Assembly (NCBI GenBank): GCA_002682825.1
Contig: NOKP01000008.1
Location: 1,754,093-1,811,617 of the forward strand
Direction of reading: 5' to 3'
DNA: 57,525 bases
DNA from: Neonectria sp. B-13
Lineage: Eukaryota > Ascomycota > Sordariomycetes > Hypocreales > Nectriaceae
Part shown: one piece after another, positions 10,309 through 19,356 of the stretch
Numbering within the stretch: position 1 is the first letter of the stretch
How the letters are laid out: the number at the start of each line of letters is the position of its first letter
Position numbers and translations under genes: made by a program
The notes under the pieces: generated by a model
Told to the model about the DNA's origin: nothing
The model's database searches: none
Seen by the model: the letters and a program-made list of their open reading frames with translations, nothing else

Positions 10309-11922
10309 ATGGCCTCGCTCTTCATCAACGGCCGGATCCTTTCCAAGGCCGAAGTCGGCCTCGAGGGGAAGCCGACGTTCGCGGAGAGCATGTTTGTCAA
10401 GGACGGCGTTATCACGGCCATCGGCTCGCAGGACGACATCACGGCCAAGTACCAGGGCGAGGGCGTTGTCACGCAGGATCTGAAGGGCCGGACTGTTCTG
10501 CCGGGCTTCGTCGACGGCCACATGCACCTGCTCCTGCTCGGCCAGGCGCTGCGCAAAGTCGGCGTCGAGCACTGCAAGTCGCTGGAGGATATCCTGTCGA
10601 CGCTGCGCGCATACGCCAAGGCGAACCCCGACGTGCCGCGGATCCTGGCCAAGGGCTGGATGCACTCCATGACCCCGGACGGCGTCGACGCGAAGATGCT
10701 GGACGACATCGATCCGCGGCCCATCTTCGTCGACACCAAGGACCTGCATTCGACGTGGTGCAACTCGGCTGGCTTGGCTGAGATGGGCATCGCCGACATG
10801 CCGGACCCGGCAGGCGGAACCATCCAGCGAGACGAGCAGGGCAAGCCGTCTGGCGTTTTGAGCGAGGGCGCTGTGCTGGCCATCGCGTGGCCTCATCTGG
10901 CCGAGGTGGCATCCGAGCAGGAACGCATCGACTGCATGTTGGCCGCCTTCGATTCGTACCATGCGAACGGTTACACCGGGCTGGTCGAGATGGCCATGGA
11001 CGAGCTGTCCTGGAACGCCCTGATTGCGTTGCGAGAGCAGCGCCCTGACTTCTCCATGCGCATTGCGGCGTACTGGCTGATCCGGCCGGCCAACAGCAAA
11101 GAGGAGCGCTCGCGTCAGGTGGCGCGGGCGGTCGAGCTGAGCAAGAAGTACAACAAGGAGACGTCGCCGGACCTGCGCATCGTCGGCATCAAGATCATCT
11201 GCGACGGCATCATCGACGCGTGCACGGCGTACCTCTCGGAGCCGTACGCCGTAGCGCCGTCGCCGCCGCCGGTGTGGACCCCGGAGGACCTCGACCCGAT
11301 CGTGAAGCAGGCGGCGGATGCCGGCGTGCAGATAGCGCTCCACGCCATCGGCGACGCGGCCATCCGCATGGCCGTGGACATGCTGGAGAAGCACACGTCG
11401 CCCGGCGGCCGGCACCGCATCGAGCACCTGGAGCTGGCGTCGCCCGAGGATGCCAAGCGGCTGGGCGAGCTGGGCCTCACGGCGTCGATCCAGCCGGTGC
11501 ACGCGGACCCGGCAATCCTGCGGGCGTGGCCGCGGCTGATCGGCGAGCACCGGTGCGGGCGGGCGTTTGCATACCGCGAGTTCGCCGACTCCGGGGCGCT
11601 AATGGCGCTGGGCAGCGACAGCCCGACGGCGCCGTGGAACCCGCTGCACAACATCTATGTGGCGACGACGCGGCGGTCGGCGCGGGAGCCGGAGAGCGAC
11701 GAGGTGATCAACGAGCACTTCCGGCTGGGGCTCTGCGAGTCGGTGGTGGCGGGCACGGCGGGCGCGGCCAAGAGCGTGTTTGCGGATGATCGCGTGGGCA
11801 GTCTCGAGGTCGGCAAGCAGGCCGACATGGTGGTGGTTGACATGGAGTGGGAGGCGCGCAGTCTGCTCAAGTCGGAGGTCAAGGAGACTTGGTTCGGCGG
11901 GAGGAAAGTTTGGAGCAGTTAG
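10309..11922 (+). CDS. Amidohydrolase family 3 protein (YtcJ-like)
   Basis: An intronless 537-aa frame of the metal-dependent amidohydrolase superfamily, close to the YtcJ / N-substituted formamide deformylase branch in length and layout. The first metal-binding motif is HMH (His71, His73) in LPGFVDGHMHLLLLG. Downstream are HAIGDAAIR and RHRIEHLELAS, which carry the next metal-ligand histidines, and the family C-terminal signature ALGSDSPTAPWNPLHNIY with the catalytic Asp. A C-terminal beta-sandwich segment (VGSLEVGKQADMVVVD) completes the fold. It should hydrolyse an amide, formamide or cyclic C-N bond in the cytosol. It lies between a divergent MDR oxidoreductase and a downstream Dal5-type permease, consistent with use of a nitrogen-containing substrate; this is inference. 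ATG 10309 is preceded by a TATAAG box and a pyrimidine-rich leader. Confidence 0.92.
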   Translation: MASLFINGRILSKAEVGLEGKPTFAESMFVKDGVITAIGSQDDITAKYQGEGVVTQDLKGRTVLPGFVDGHMHLLLLGQALRKVGVEHCKSLEDILSTLRAYAKANPDVPRILAKGWMHSMTPDGVDAKMLDDIDPRPIFVDTKDLHSTWCNSAGLAEMGIADMPDPAGGTIQRDEQGKPSGVLSEGAVLAIAWPHLAEVASEQERIDCMLAAFDSYHANGYTGLVEMAMDELSWNALIALREQRPDFSMRIAAYWLIRPANSKEERSRQVARAVELSKKYNKETSPDLRIVGIKIICDGIIDACTAYLSEPYAVAPSPPPVWTPEDLDPIVKQAADAGVQIALHAIGDAAIRMAVDMLEKHTSPGGRHRIEHLELASPEDAKRLGELGLTASIQPVHADPAILRAWPRLIGEHRCGRAFAYREFADSGALMALGSDSPTAPWNPLHNIYVATTRRSAREPESDEVINEHFRLGLCESVVAGTAGAAKSVFADDRVGSLEVGKQADMVVVDMEWEARSLLKSEVKETWFGGRKVWSS

Positions 11923-12761
11923 GGGGTTCTTGGGCGGAGATGGTGATTTTGGTGTTGTGGTGTTGTACTGCTAGGAGTAGGAGGAGTATCGGTAGAAGGA
12001 CACGGACGTGAGAATGCATCAATACCAGAGCTATACGAACAATCCTCGTGCAATTTTTGCCCCTTCCTCAGTGTCCTCGGTGTCCCAGTCCGTCCTTGTC
12101 CAGTCATCTCGTCAGCACTCACTCTCATCTAGACTCGCCCTCGTCTCATGCCCGCAAAGCTGAGTTTCGACACCACAGCCAAGACGATAGCTAGAACCCG
12201 GAATCAGGAATCAACAGATAGAACAGATAGGTCCTAGAGTTGACATCCTATCTCGACACTCTGACCTCAGTCGAACCGGGGTCTCACCGCGAAGTGGACC
12301 GATCCCGCGCAGCGACCATCCCGGAGCTCCAGTTTCCCGCGGCCAACTGCGGCAAAATACAGGCAAACGACCTTGGAGACTAACCACGAGCTCACCTATC
12401 TCTGCTTATCCGAGCTAGTGTCATCCATATCAGCTGCGACTCCACCGCTTGCCTATCAGTGCTCCACCCGCCAAGTTGGTAGCGCCGCGAACGCACGAAG
12501 CGCTGCTAGTTACCCCAGATCAGCCTGTTTCTGGGGTCGCCATGAGTCGAACCCCTCAAGCAAGGGTCGAGTGGCCGTAGGACACAAAAAGGCGGCCTTC
12601 GTCTTCTGTTTGTCGTTTCGAGATGGGAGATCATCTAGACTCTGGCAGCTCAATTGGACTTGTCTCTTGACTTGACCTCGACTTACACACCTACACCTTG
12701 ACTTCAAAGACTCGAGAAGAAACCCAGTCTACTTCTCACAACTCGCCTCGGTTCAGTCACA
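11923..12761. other. Intergenic region, nothing recognised
   Basis: An 839-bp spacer between the amidohydrolase and the permease. No gene or tRNA is recognisable. The last 60 bases are the CTTGACTTCAAAG/ACTCGCCTCGG leader of the permease. Confidence 0.5.
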
Positions 12762-14366
12762 ATGGCAGACCAGAAACCCCAAGACATCGAGAAGAAGCAA
12801 CTTCCCGTCGAAACAGACGACGTCGAGGCCGACCTCAAGAACGGCTCCGTCACCGACCTCGACGAGGCCGAGGTCTTCCTCCAGCAACATGGCATCAGCC
12901 ACATGCGCCTCCAGGAACTCATGGCCGACGAGGGCGCCCTCAAGAAGCTCCGCCGCAAGGTCGATTGGTCCCTGATGCCGCTCCTCTGCGGAACCTACCT
13001 GCTGCAGTACGTCGACAAGCAGGCGCTCGGCTACTCGGCCGTCTTTGACCTCTTCGACTCGACCGGCATGACCAGCGACCAGTACTCCTGGATGGCCTCC
13101 ATCTTCTACTTCGCCTACCTGGTCGCCGAGTGGCCGGCGTCGTATCTCGCCCAGACGATGCCCACCGGCCTCGTCGTCAGCGGCTTCGTCGTGTCCTGGG
13201 GCACCATCCTGCTGTGCACCGCGGCGGCCAAGGACTTCGCGGGACTGGCCGTGTGCCGCTTCCTGCTGGGCACCTTCGAGGCCGTCATCACGCCGGCCTT
13301 CATGCTCATCGTGTCGCAGTGGTTCCAGCGCGAGAAGCAGCCAGCGCGCGCCGGCCTGTTCTACTGCTTCAACGGCTTTGGCAGCATGTTCGGCGGCATC
13401 CTCTTCTACGGCGTCGGCCAGGCCAAGGGCTGGGACGTGTGGCGCATCATCTACGTGCTGTGCGGCGGCCTGACCATCTGCTGGGGCGTGGTGCTGTACT
13501 TCTTCCTGCCCAACAACATCCTGACGGCCAAGCGATTCTCGGTCGAGGAGCGCGCCATGCTGATTGCCCAGAGCGCCGCCAACCGCACGGGCGTCTTCAA
13601 CCGCAAGATCAAGATGAACCAGATCAAGGAGGTTTTCGTCGACTCCCAGATCTGGCTGCTGTTCTTCTTCACCCTGCTCAACGAGGTCGTCAACGGCGGC
13701 ATCGCCAACTTTGCCAAGCTGATCGTCAAGGGCTTCACCAAGGACGCTCTCCTGACCACGGCCTACGGCATCCCATATGGCGCCTGCACTGCCATGTTCA
13801 TGTTCACCGGACCCTTCCTGGCCAGTCGCTTCAAGAACATCCGCACCATTGTCATGGCCGTCTGGCTGCTGCCCACGCTTGTTGCTGTGTGCCTCTTCTG
13901 GCAGCTTGAACGAACCAACAAGGGCGGTCTCCTCGCAGGATACTACATGGTGAGTCTTCTATACTTGACTTCTTAACTTCCCATAACCCCCTGAACACAA
14001 ACTAACACATTCCAGTGCGCCTCCTTCATCGGCTCTCTCATCGTCGCCCTGCAGATGCCCGCCTCCAACGTCGGAGGCTACACCAAGCGCACGACGGCCA
14101 CGGCCTTTGTCTTCCTGGCATACTGTATCGGCAACATCATCGGCCCGCACGCGTTCTTGGGCTCCGAGGCGCCCATCTACCAGACGGGCTGCAAGCTCAT
14201 CATCGGCTGCACGGCCGGCCAGGCCACCATCGCCATGATCCTGCGCTACGTGCTCATCCGCCGCAACAAGCTCCGCGACGCCATTGCGCCCGTCAACGAC
14301 GCTGCCGACGACGTGTTGCAGGATCTCACTGATTTCGAGAACCCCAACTTTAGATATGCGTACTAG
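12762..14366 (+). CDS. MFS permease, allantoate permease (Dal5)-like ACS family
   Basis: Exons 12762-13949 and 14016-14366, joined across a 66-nt intron (GTGAGT...ACTAAC...CAG), give 512 aa. The protein has a hydrophilic N-terminus of about 70 residues and then about 12 hydrophobic helices. It shows the fungal anion:cation symporter pattern: MPLLCGTYLLQYVDKQALGY in helix 1, CRFLLGTFEAVITPAFMLIV in helix 4-5 and SQWFQREKQPARAGLFY after it. Members import allantoate, nicotinate, pantothenate, ureidosuccinate or related organic anions across the plasma membrane with protons. Its place after the amidohydrolase suggests uptake of that enzyme's substrate. The intron sits between helices and its removal restores a continuous hydrophobic segment (YYMCASFIGSLIVALQMP). 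Confidence 0.92.
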
Positions 14367-14843
14367 AAGGCGGGAGGGATTGGTTATGATGATGGATGAA
14401 TTTTAGTGCTAGTAATATGGCTGTAGTTATGGCTTAATCAATGATGGATACCCTTTGAGACTGTGCTTCAACTATGTCCACTTTGCACATCTACATACTT
14501 CGTACTTCTGCATGCTCCTCAGCTTCTTACACTCTACTGAGTCTGTCCGAGTCTGTCTGAGTTTATCTAAGTCTGTCTAAGTCTATTTGAGTCTATCTTA
14601 GTGCATTAATGATGCAATTAGGCCGCAGTTTAGCTCCATCCTGTTGCCCTGCGTGACGTCATTGTAGACCAGCATGACTAGTCCTGGGTGCAGTTCTACA
14701 AACACTTCCACGGAACCCCACGAGACGGATAACGTTTGTTTCAACATTCACTAGATCAGGACAAGGACTTATTGAAATTTAAAGCATTTTTATATTCAAT
14801 ACTTTTAACGTTCAGGGCGTATTCACATCAACATGTAGACCGT
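14367..14843. other. Convergent intergenic region
   Basis: The region is 477 bp between the stops of the permease and the carboxylesterase. It is AT-rich and holds the 10-bp tandem repeat at 14539-14602. It presumably contains both 3' ends. Confidence 0.5.
14539..14602. repeat. Degenerate 10-bp tandem repeat (GAGTCTGTCT)
   Basis: About six head-to-tail copies of a 10-bp unit (GAGTCTGTCC, GAGTCTGTCT, GAGTTTATCT, AAGTCTGTCT, AAGTCTATTT, GAGTCTATCT) lie between two convergent genes. Divergence is mostly C/T or A/G. Confidence 0.85.
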
Positions 14844-16715
14844 CTAGTCCTCAAACTTCGACGACACCCTCCACCAAAACTCACACTGCTCCTCTCCCCA
14901 TTTATAGTCCACCAGCCGCGATGCCACGCCCAGCCCGCTGCCGCCCGCCCTCTCATCATTGCCCTCTCCCATCACCATCGTCAGCCCCTTGCCGCCCTTC
15001 CAGCCCGTCCACTCCGGCCGGCCCGCGAACTTGCCCCTGAGCGTGTTGGGATCCCCCCGCGTGATGAAGCTGGTGCAGTAGGCGTGGAAGTTGCCCGCCA
15101 CCTCGTCCTGCGCGCGCGAGATCTCCCGCACCTCCCTGTTGTACGTCTGGTACCGCATCTGGTCGCCGTGGTTGGCGCCCAACAGCGCCGTCTTGTTCAG
15201 CGCCCAGTGGTACAGAAATACCGGCTTGTCTGCGTCCGAGTGCGCCGTGGCCCAGGTCGCCGTCTGTCGCACTGGGCACGTGTATGCGTACTGGCCGTAC
15301 GCGGCTTCGAGACGGCGGTACTGGGACCCGACGCCTTCGATGCCTCTGCTCTCGACGTACGGCGAGGTGGGATCCGAGGCCGGGTCTGGGTACAGAGCCT
15401 CCAGCTCCGCAAACTCGGCATCGGTGAGGTGCGGCAGCAGCGTGCGGAAGAAGCGGGCAAAGTCCTCTGGCTTGTCGGCGGCCTTCGGAGCGTAGTAGGC
15501 GCCCTCGTTGTGGGCCGACCCCGTCAGGATCGGGACGCGGTTGAACTTGCCCGACCTCCAGGCGTCCAGCGGCCTGCGAGAGATGACGTTGCTGTCCATG
15601 ACGGGCTGCCAGGCCCAACGGTTTGAGGGCTCGGAGCGGGCAAACACCGCCTTGCCTGCCTTGTCGACTGTCTCGGACGGCAGGCTGCGGAGGCAGGTCA
15701 GGACCTCGGGGTCCAGCAGGTTCTTGAAGTGGGCGCAGGGTGTGAGGTCCAGCAGTTCGCGGAAGTGCCGCGTGTTGAGTTCGGCCGAGGGAGGATGTAC
15801 CGCGCGGGCAGTGTGGGCGCCAGAGTCCATGATGGCTTTGTGGAAGAGGCGCTTCGGTTGGTTGATGTCCATGATGAGATGGCCAATCTGTCATTGTTAG
15901 CCTGCGAAAAGAATCTCCAAATCGCGAAGAGACTTACACCATGCGCCGCAGCACTCAAACCCATGATGGTCACGTCGTCGGGGTTGCCACCAAACGCCTC
16001 AATGTTCTCCTGGACCCATTCCAGCGCCACATACATGTCCTTGAGCCCGAGGTTCAGGACGCCCTCCTTGGCCGTCAACTCGGTGTTGAGCCCGCCAAAG
16101 ACGCCGATGCGGTACTGCATGCTGACGGCGATGAAGGGCTCCTCGGAAAAGGCCAGCATCGAGTGCGTGTTGTGCATGCGCGCGGCGCCGCGGTTGAAGG
16201 CGCCGCCGGGGATGAGCACAGCGACGGGGAGCTTGCCCTTGGCGGGCGAGTGGCCAGGCCGACGCCAGATGTTGATGGTGAGGCAGTCCTCGGATTCGTA
16301 GTCGGGGCCGAGGATGGGGTCTTCGAGGAACGGGACGAGCTGTACTCCAGGGCATCTTGAACGGTCAGACTGAGTAGCGCAGGCATGGTTACAAAGAGAA
16401 TGCTCACCTCGGGCCTAGGTAGAATGCTTGGTGGGTTCCATTGCTTGAAGGCACAGGCTCCGCGGGTAGGAAGCGGCGCTCGCCAACCGGAGGAATGGCA
16501 TATGGGATGCCCATGAAGCCCTCGAGAGGTTCCGGGAATTCATCGTCAACCATGCGGCCAACAATGGTTCCCTGGCGGATCGTGACAGACGGCAAGACAT
16601 TGGGCTTGGAGCTCTGCCAGATGCTGGGATACCCTGCGAAGAGGGCGGCGAGCACAATGGGAATGGCAGCGAGCCATGACAAGGAAACGCCCTTGGTACG
16701 TTTTTCCTCCGCCAT
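14844..16715 (-). CDS. Type-B carboxylesterase, membrane-anchored
   Basis: Exons 16715-16408, 16355-15938 and 15887-14844 (introns 52 and 50 nt with CTGAC and CTAAC branch points) give 589 aa. Residues about 12-30 form one hydrophobic segment after a Lys/Arg-rich start, a signal anchor or uncleaved signal. The carboxylesterase/cholinesterase fold follows: GFMGIPYAIPPVGERRF, the CPGVQ disulfide segment, SEDCLTINIW, oxyanion-hole IPGGAF, NPDDVTIMGLSAAAHG, the catalytic Glu region SAHNEGAYY and the His region GANHGDQMRY. The nucleophile elbow reads G-L-S-A-A rather than the usual GxSxG. It should hydrolyse esters of an extracellular or secretory-pathway substrate. ATG 16715 is chosen because the codons upstream contain no ATG. 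It may belong to the left-hand metabolic cluster. Confidence 0.9.
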
Positions 16716-17425
16716 GATTATTGAATTGGATGGCACTCAGCGAGAAGTTGACCCAATGCTAATCCCCGGTCATCGCGAATCGCCCTCTAGATAAGAGCTT
16801 CTCAGCCCGCCGTTGTCGCTTGGCTCATGAATCAACTATGGAGCCAACTATGGAGCCAGCCATGACGATGTCACGATGCCGAACGGCCGCTATCAGCCCC
16901 GCGTCCATCCATTCCGACACTTCGTATGATCGCGTCGAGCCGTCGAGGGGAAAGTGGGCCACTTGCACCGGCAAGCAGGGGGCAAGTTTGGGCTACGGGA
17001 GTTGATCTTGAAGCCGAAGCGGAGAAGCCCTGTTCGGCCGCGTGAACAAGAGCCGATTATCACCTCTCCCTTTTCCGCGGGAAACTTGCCCGGGGGAATC
17101 CCACGGAGAAGATGCCGATCGGAGCCATACAGAGCCGATGCGATGGTCAACTTGTGTATCTGAAGGATTCCGATCGCTGGGCTTAACTTCCTAGTGTTCC
17201 GAGTCCTTGGTACTGGAGTTGCGCATTCGACTGCCGGCTGGATTAAATGCTGTCATTTAGACTATGTGCTCCTGTCAATCCAGACTAAGCTATTCCCATC
17301 AATGCCAGACTGAGGCTACAAATACACTCCTGCAAATGCCAAATTGAAACCATTCCCAACAATTCCAGACTAAAACCATGCTCCTGTTAATGTTATATGT
17401 ACCATGCCAGACCAACCTCCCACCT
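16716..17425. other. Intergenic region with degenerate repeat
   Basis: The region is 710 bp between the carboxylesterase start and the MCH1-like stop. The carboxylesterase promoter lies at its left side (16716-17200), with no recognisable box. At its right side is the degenerate repeat 17251-17420. Confidence 0.5.
17251..17420. repeat. Degenerate ~28-bp minisatellite (CCAGACTxAxxCyA...CAATG)
   Basis: The phrase CCAGACT followed by an AT-rich arm ending in CCTGT/CCCATCAATG recurs five to six times. Starts are near 17278, 17307, 17338, 17366 and 17405, spaced roughly 26-34 bp, with many substitutions. It lies just 3' of the MCH1-like gene and may be part of its 3' UTR. Confidence 0.5.
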
Positions 17426-19129
17426 CTAAATGACAATTCCTCGTTGTTTCCACCCTCCTGTGCCCTTCCAAGCCCACAACAAGAGACCGCAGCCAATCCA
17501 CACAGTAACACTCTCCGCCCAAAATGTTGATGCGTAACATTGCTTTCCATGACAAAAGAGGTCCCTGCCCTCTCCGTGGGCCGACTGGTTAGCACCCGCC
17601 TGGTACACAGCCGAGTACACGAGCCCCCAAAACGTCGAACCAACCGCAGGCAGCATGGCAATGATGCCGAAGTTGGTGGAAAAGTTCTCGACTCCCCAGA
17701 TGATGGTGACGATCAAAGGCGTCAAGCTAAAGATGGCACCATAGCCGGCTCCAATCAGACCAGACACTATCCAGAAGCGCTCTGCGTGGTTCTGAACAAA
17801 CCCAGACGCCAGGGTCACGAGACCAAGAGACAGCATCAAGCCAAATGAGAGTAGAAAGGCAACCCGCGAAACAACGAATCGCTGACCCGTTGCTGGCAGG
17901 TAAGATGTAACTTGCACATGCTGTGTCTGTGGGGACGGTGCCACCAGGTCGGTGATAGTGCCGATGAGGATGCGGGAGAGTGTGCTAGTGACGCCAAAGA
18001 TGGACACATGAGTTGCAGCTGAGGTGCGGTGTCCAAGGCCCTCGGACATCGGCGGTGAGAGCGTGCCAATGACGGTGCCGAGATTGTTGATGAACGCCTC
18101 GCCCGGTCCGACCATGAAGAGGAAAGCCAGCGCAAACGACCACATAGTCCGATCGGTAAGGAACTGCCTCGTCTCTGCGTTGAGAACCCAGTTCTTCTTC
18201 CACCGCGCATCGTCGTCCTTGGACTGTTCCAACAAGGCGGAATTATCCCGGGCGCTCGGGTCGGCAGTACCGTAACTCACAGACCGAGCGAGTAGAGAGC
18301 TCCCGTCCAAAAGGCCGCTTTGCTCTAGCTCATCAATGGCCTCGTCGATAAGGTCTTGTTCGTTCACGATCCTCATAGTCAACGTGGCCAAGACCCCCAA
18401 TGAGCAGTTCAAGACTCCGAGAAACACAAAGAAGCGAAAGACATCCAAGTCGCCGAGGGAGCCATCCGGCCGCCTCTCCGTGAACAGGCGGCTATTGCCA
18501 ACCTGGCTCAGCCACATAGGACTCAATCCAAATGACGTAATGGGCGAGGCCAGCGCAAGGCCTCTGTACTTGCCCTTTCCAAAGTTCTTTGCGCACGACG
18601 ACACAGCCGCCATGTAGATGGAGCAGGAGGCAACGCCGATGCACACGAATGCGATCATCATCAGCGGTACCGACCAATCTCCATCAGCATCGAGAACACC
18701 GCCGCCTTGGAGATCCAGCTTCCGATAGACGCCTGCTGCCAGGCCATAGCCTGCACCAAAGAACACAGCGGCCAGCAAGGCCAAGGGTCGTATTCCGACT
18801 CGGTCGCAGATGTAGCCAAGGATCGAGATCGGGAGGTAGAGGGCGATGGAGCCTGCGATTGCGACGGCGTTGACTTGAAACTGGGTGTAGTGAAGATGCG
18901 ATTGGAACAAAGGAGCATAGAGCGAGAACACGACGATAGAACCTCCGCCGAGAGCACAGAGGTTGGCTGTGACGAACGATATCAGTCGGACGGCGTGTTT
19001 CGTCTGCCGCCATCGCCGGTCGCCGGTTTCGGAGACTGACGAGGCATAGCTGGAGCCGTAGAGGGACGTCTGGTCAGTGTCGCGGAGTCGCGCAACGAGC
19101 GGCTCGTGCTCGTTGGCGGGCGTCGACAT
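17426..19129 (-). CDS. MCH1: MCH1-like MFS transporter (nodulin-like domain)
   Basis: An intronless 567-aa polytopic membrane protein. A hydrophilic N-terminal stretch of about 45 residues is followed by helices with the signatures SFVTANLCALGGGSIVVFSL, VNAVAIAGSIALYLPISILG and GYICDRVGIRP, a typical MFS loop 2-3 motif. A long cytoplasmic loop (about residues 245-325, acidic and Ser-rich) separates the two six-helix halves. Length, the long central loop and the nodulin-like N-half match yeast MCH1, a vacuolar-membrane relative of monocarboxylate transporters that does not itself carry monocarboxylates. The substrate is unknown. It is transcribed in tandem, 227 bp downstream of the F-box gene. 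ATG 19129 is the first Met. Confidence 0.82.
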   Translation of the reverse strand: MSTPANEHEPLVARLRDTDQTSLYGSSYASSVSETGDRRWRQTKHAVRLISFVTANLCALGGGSIVVFSLYAPLFQSHLHYTQFQVNAVAIAGSIALYLPISILGYICDRVGIRPLALLAAVFFGAGYGLAAGVYRKLDLQGGGVLDADGDWSVPLMMIAFVCIGVASCSIYMAAVSSCAKNFGKGKYRGLALASPITSFGLSPMWLSQVGNSRLFTERRPDGSLGDLDVFRFFVFLGVLNCSLGVLATLTMRIVNEQDLIDEAIDELEQSGLLDGSSLLARSVSYGTADPSARDNSALLEQSKDDDARWKKNWVLNAETRQFLTDRTMWSFALAFLFMVGPGEAFINNLGTVIGTLSPPMSEGLGHRTSAATHVSIFGVTSTLSRILIGTITDLVAPSPQTQHVQVTSYLPATGQRFVVSRVAFLLSFGLMLSLGLVTLASGFVQNHAERFWIVSGLIGAGYGAIFSLTPLIVTIIWGVENFSTNFGIIAMLPAVGSTFWGLVYSAVYQAGANQSAHGEGRDLFCHGKQCYASTFWAESVTVWIGCGLLLWAWKGTGGWKQRGIVI

Positions 19130-19356
19130 CGTAATGGCGGCGACTCAAAAGGTGATGATGAAGAGTCTATGTCTGCTTGCAGCAAGCAGCGAGGAGCGAG
19201 GAGCGAGGGGATGGGCCTGAATCGCGATCACGTCAATCGAGTCACTTGAGCACCATGGATGGATCCACGTCACTAGGGGGGGTACGTACCGTCCAGGGTG
19301 TGAGGCTAGCAAGGCTGGCTCGGGGTGTTCATCACGTGGTATCGAAGTCATCGAAG

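Noticed and set aside
10252..11550. 432-codon minus-strand frame antisense to the amidohydrolase
   Set aside because: It is a mirror of the highly GC-biased codon use of the real gene and is rich in Arg, Gly and His with no family similarity.
12500..12580. Possible tRNA-like GGTTCGA sequence on the minus strand
   Set aside because: The T-loop-like GGTTCGAC has no matching stem and no acceptor or anticodon arm can be drawn.
16716..16736. Longer N-terminus for the carboxylesterase starting at 16736
   Set aside because: The codon there is GTG on the minus strand; the first ATG is at 16715, directly before the signal anchor.
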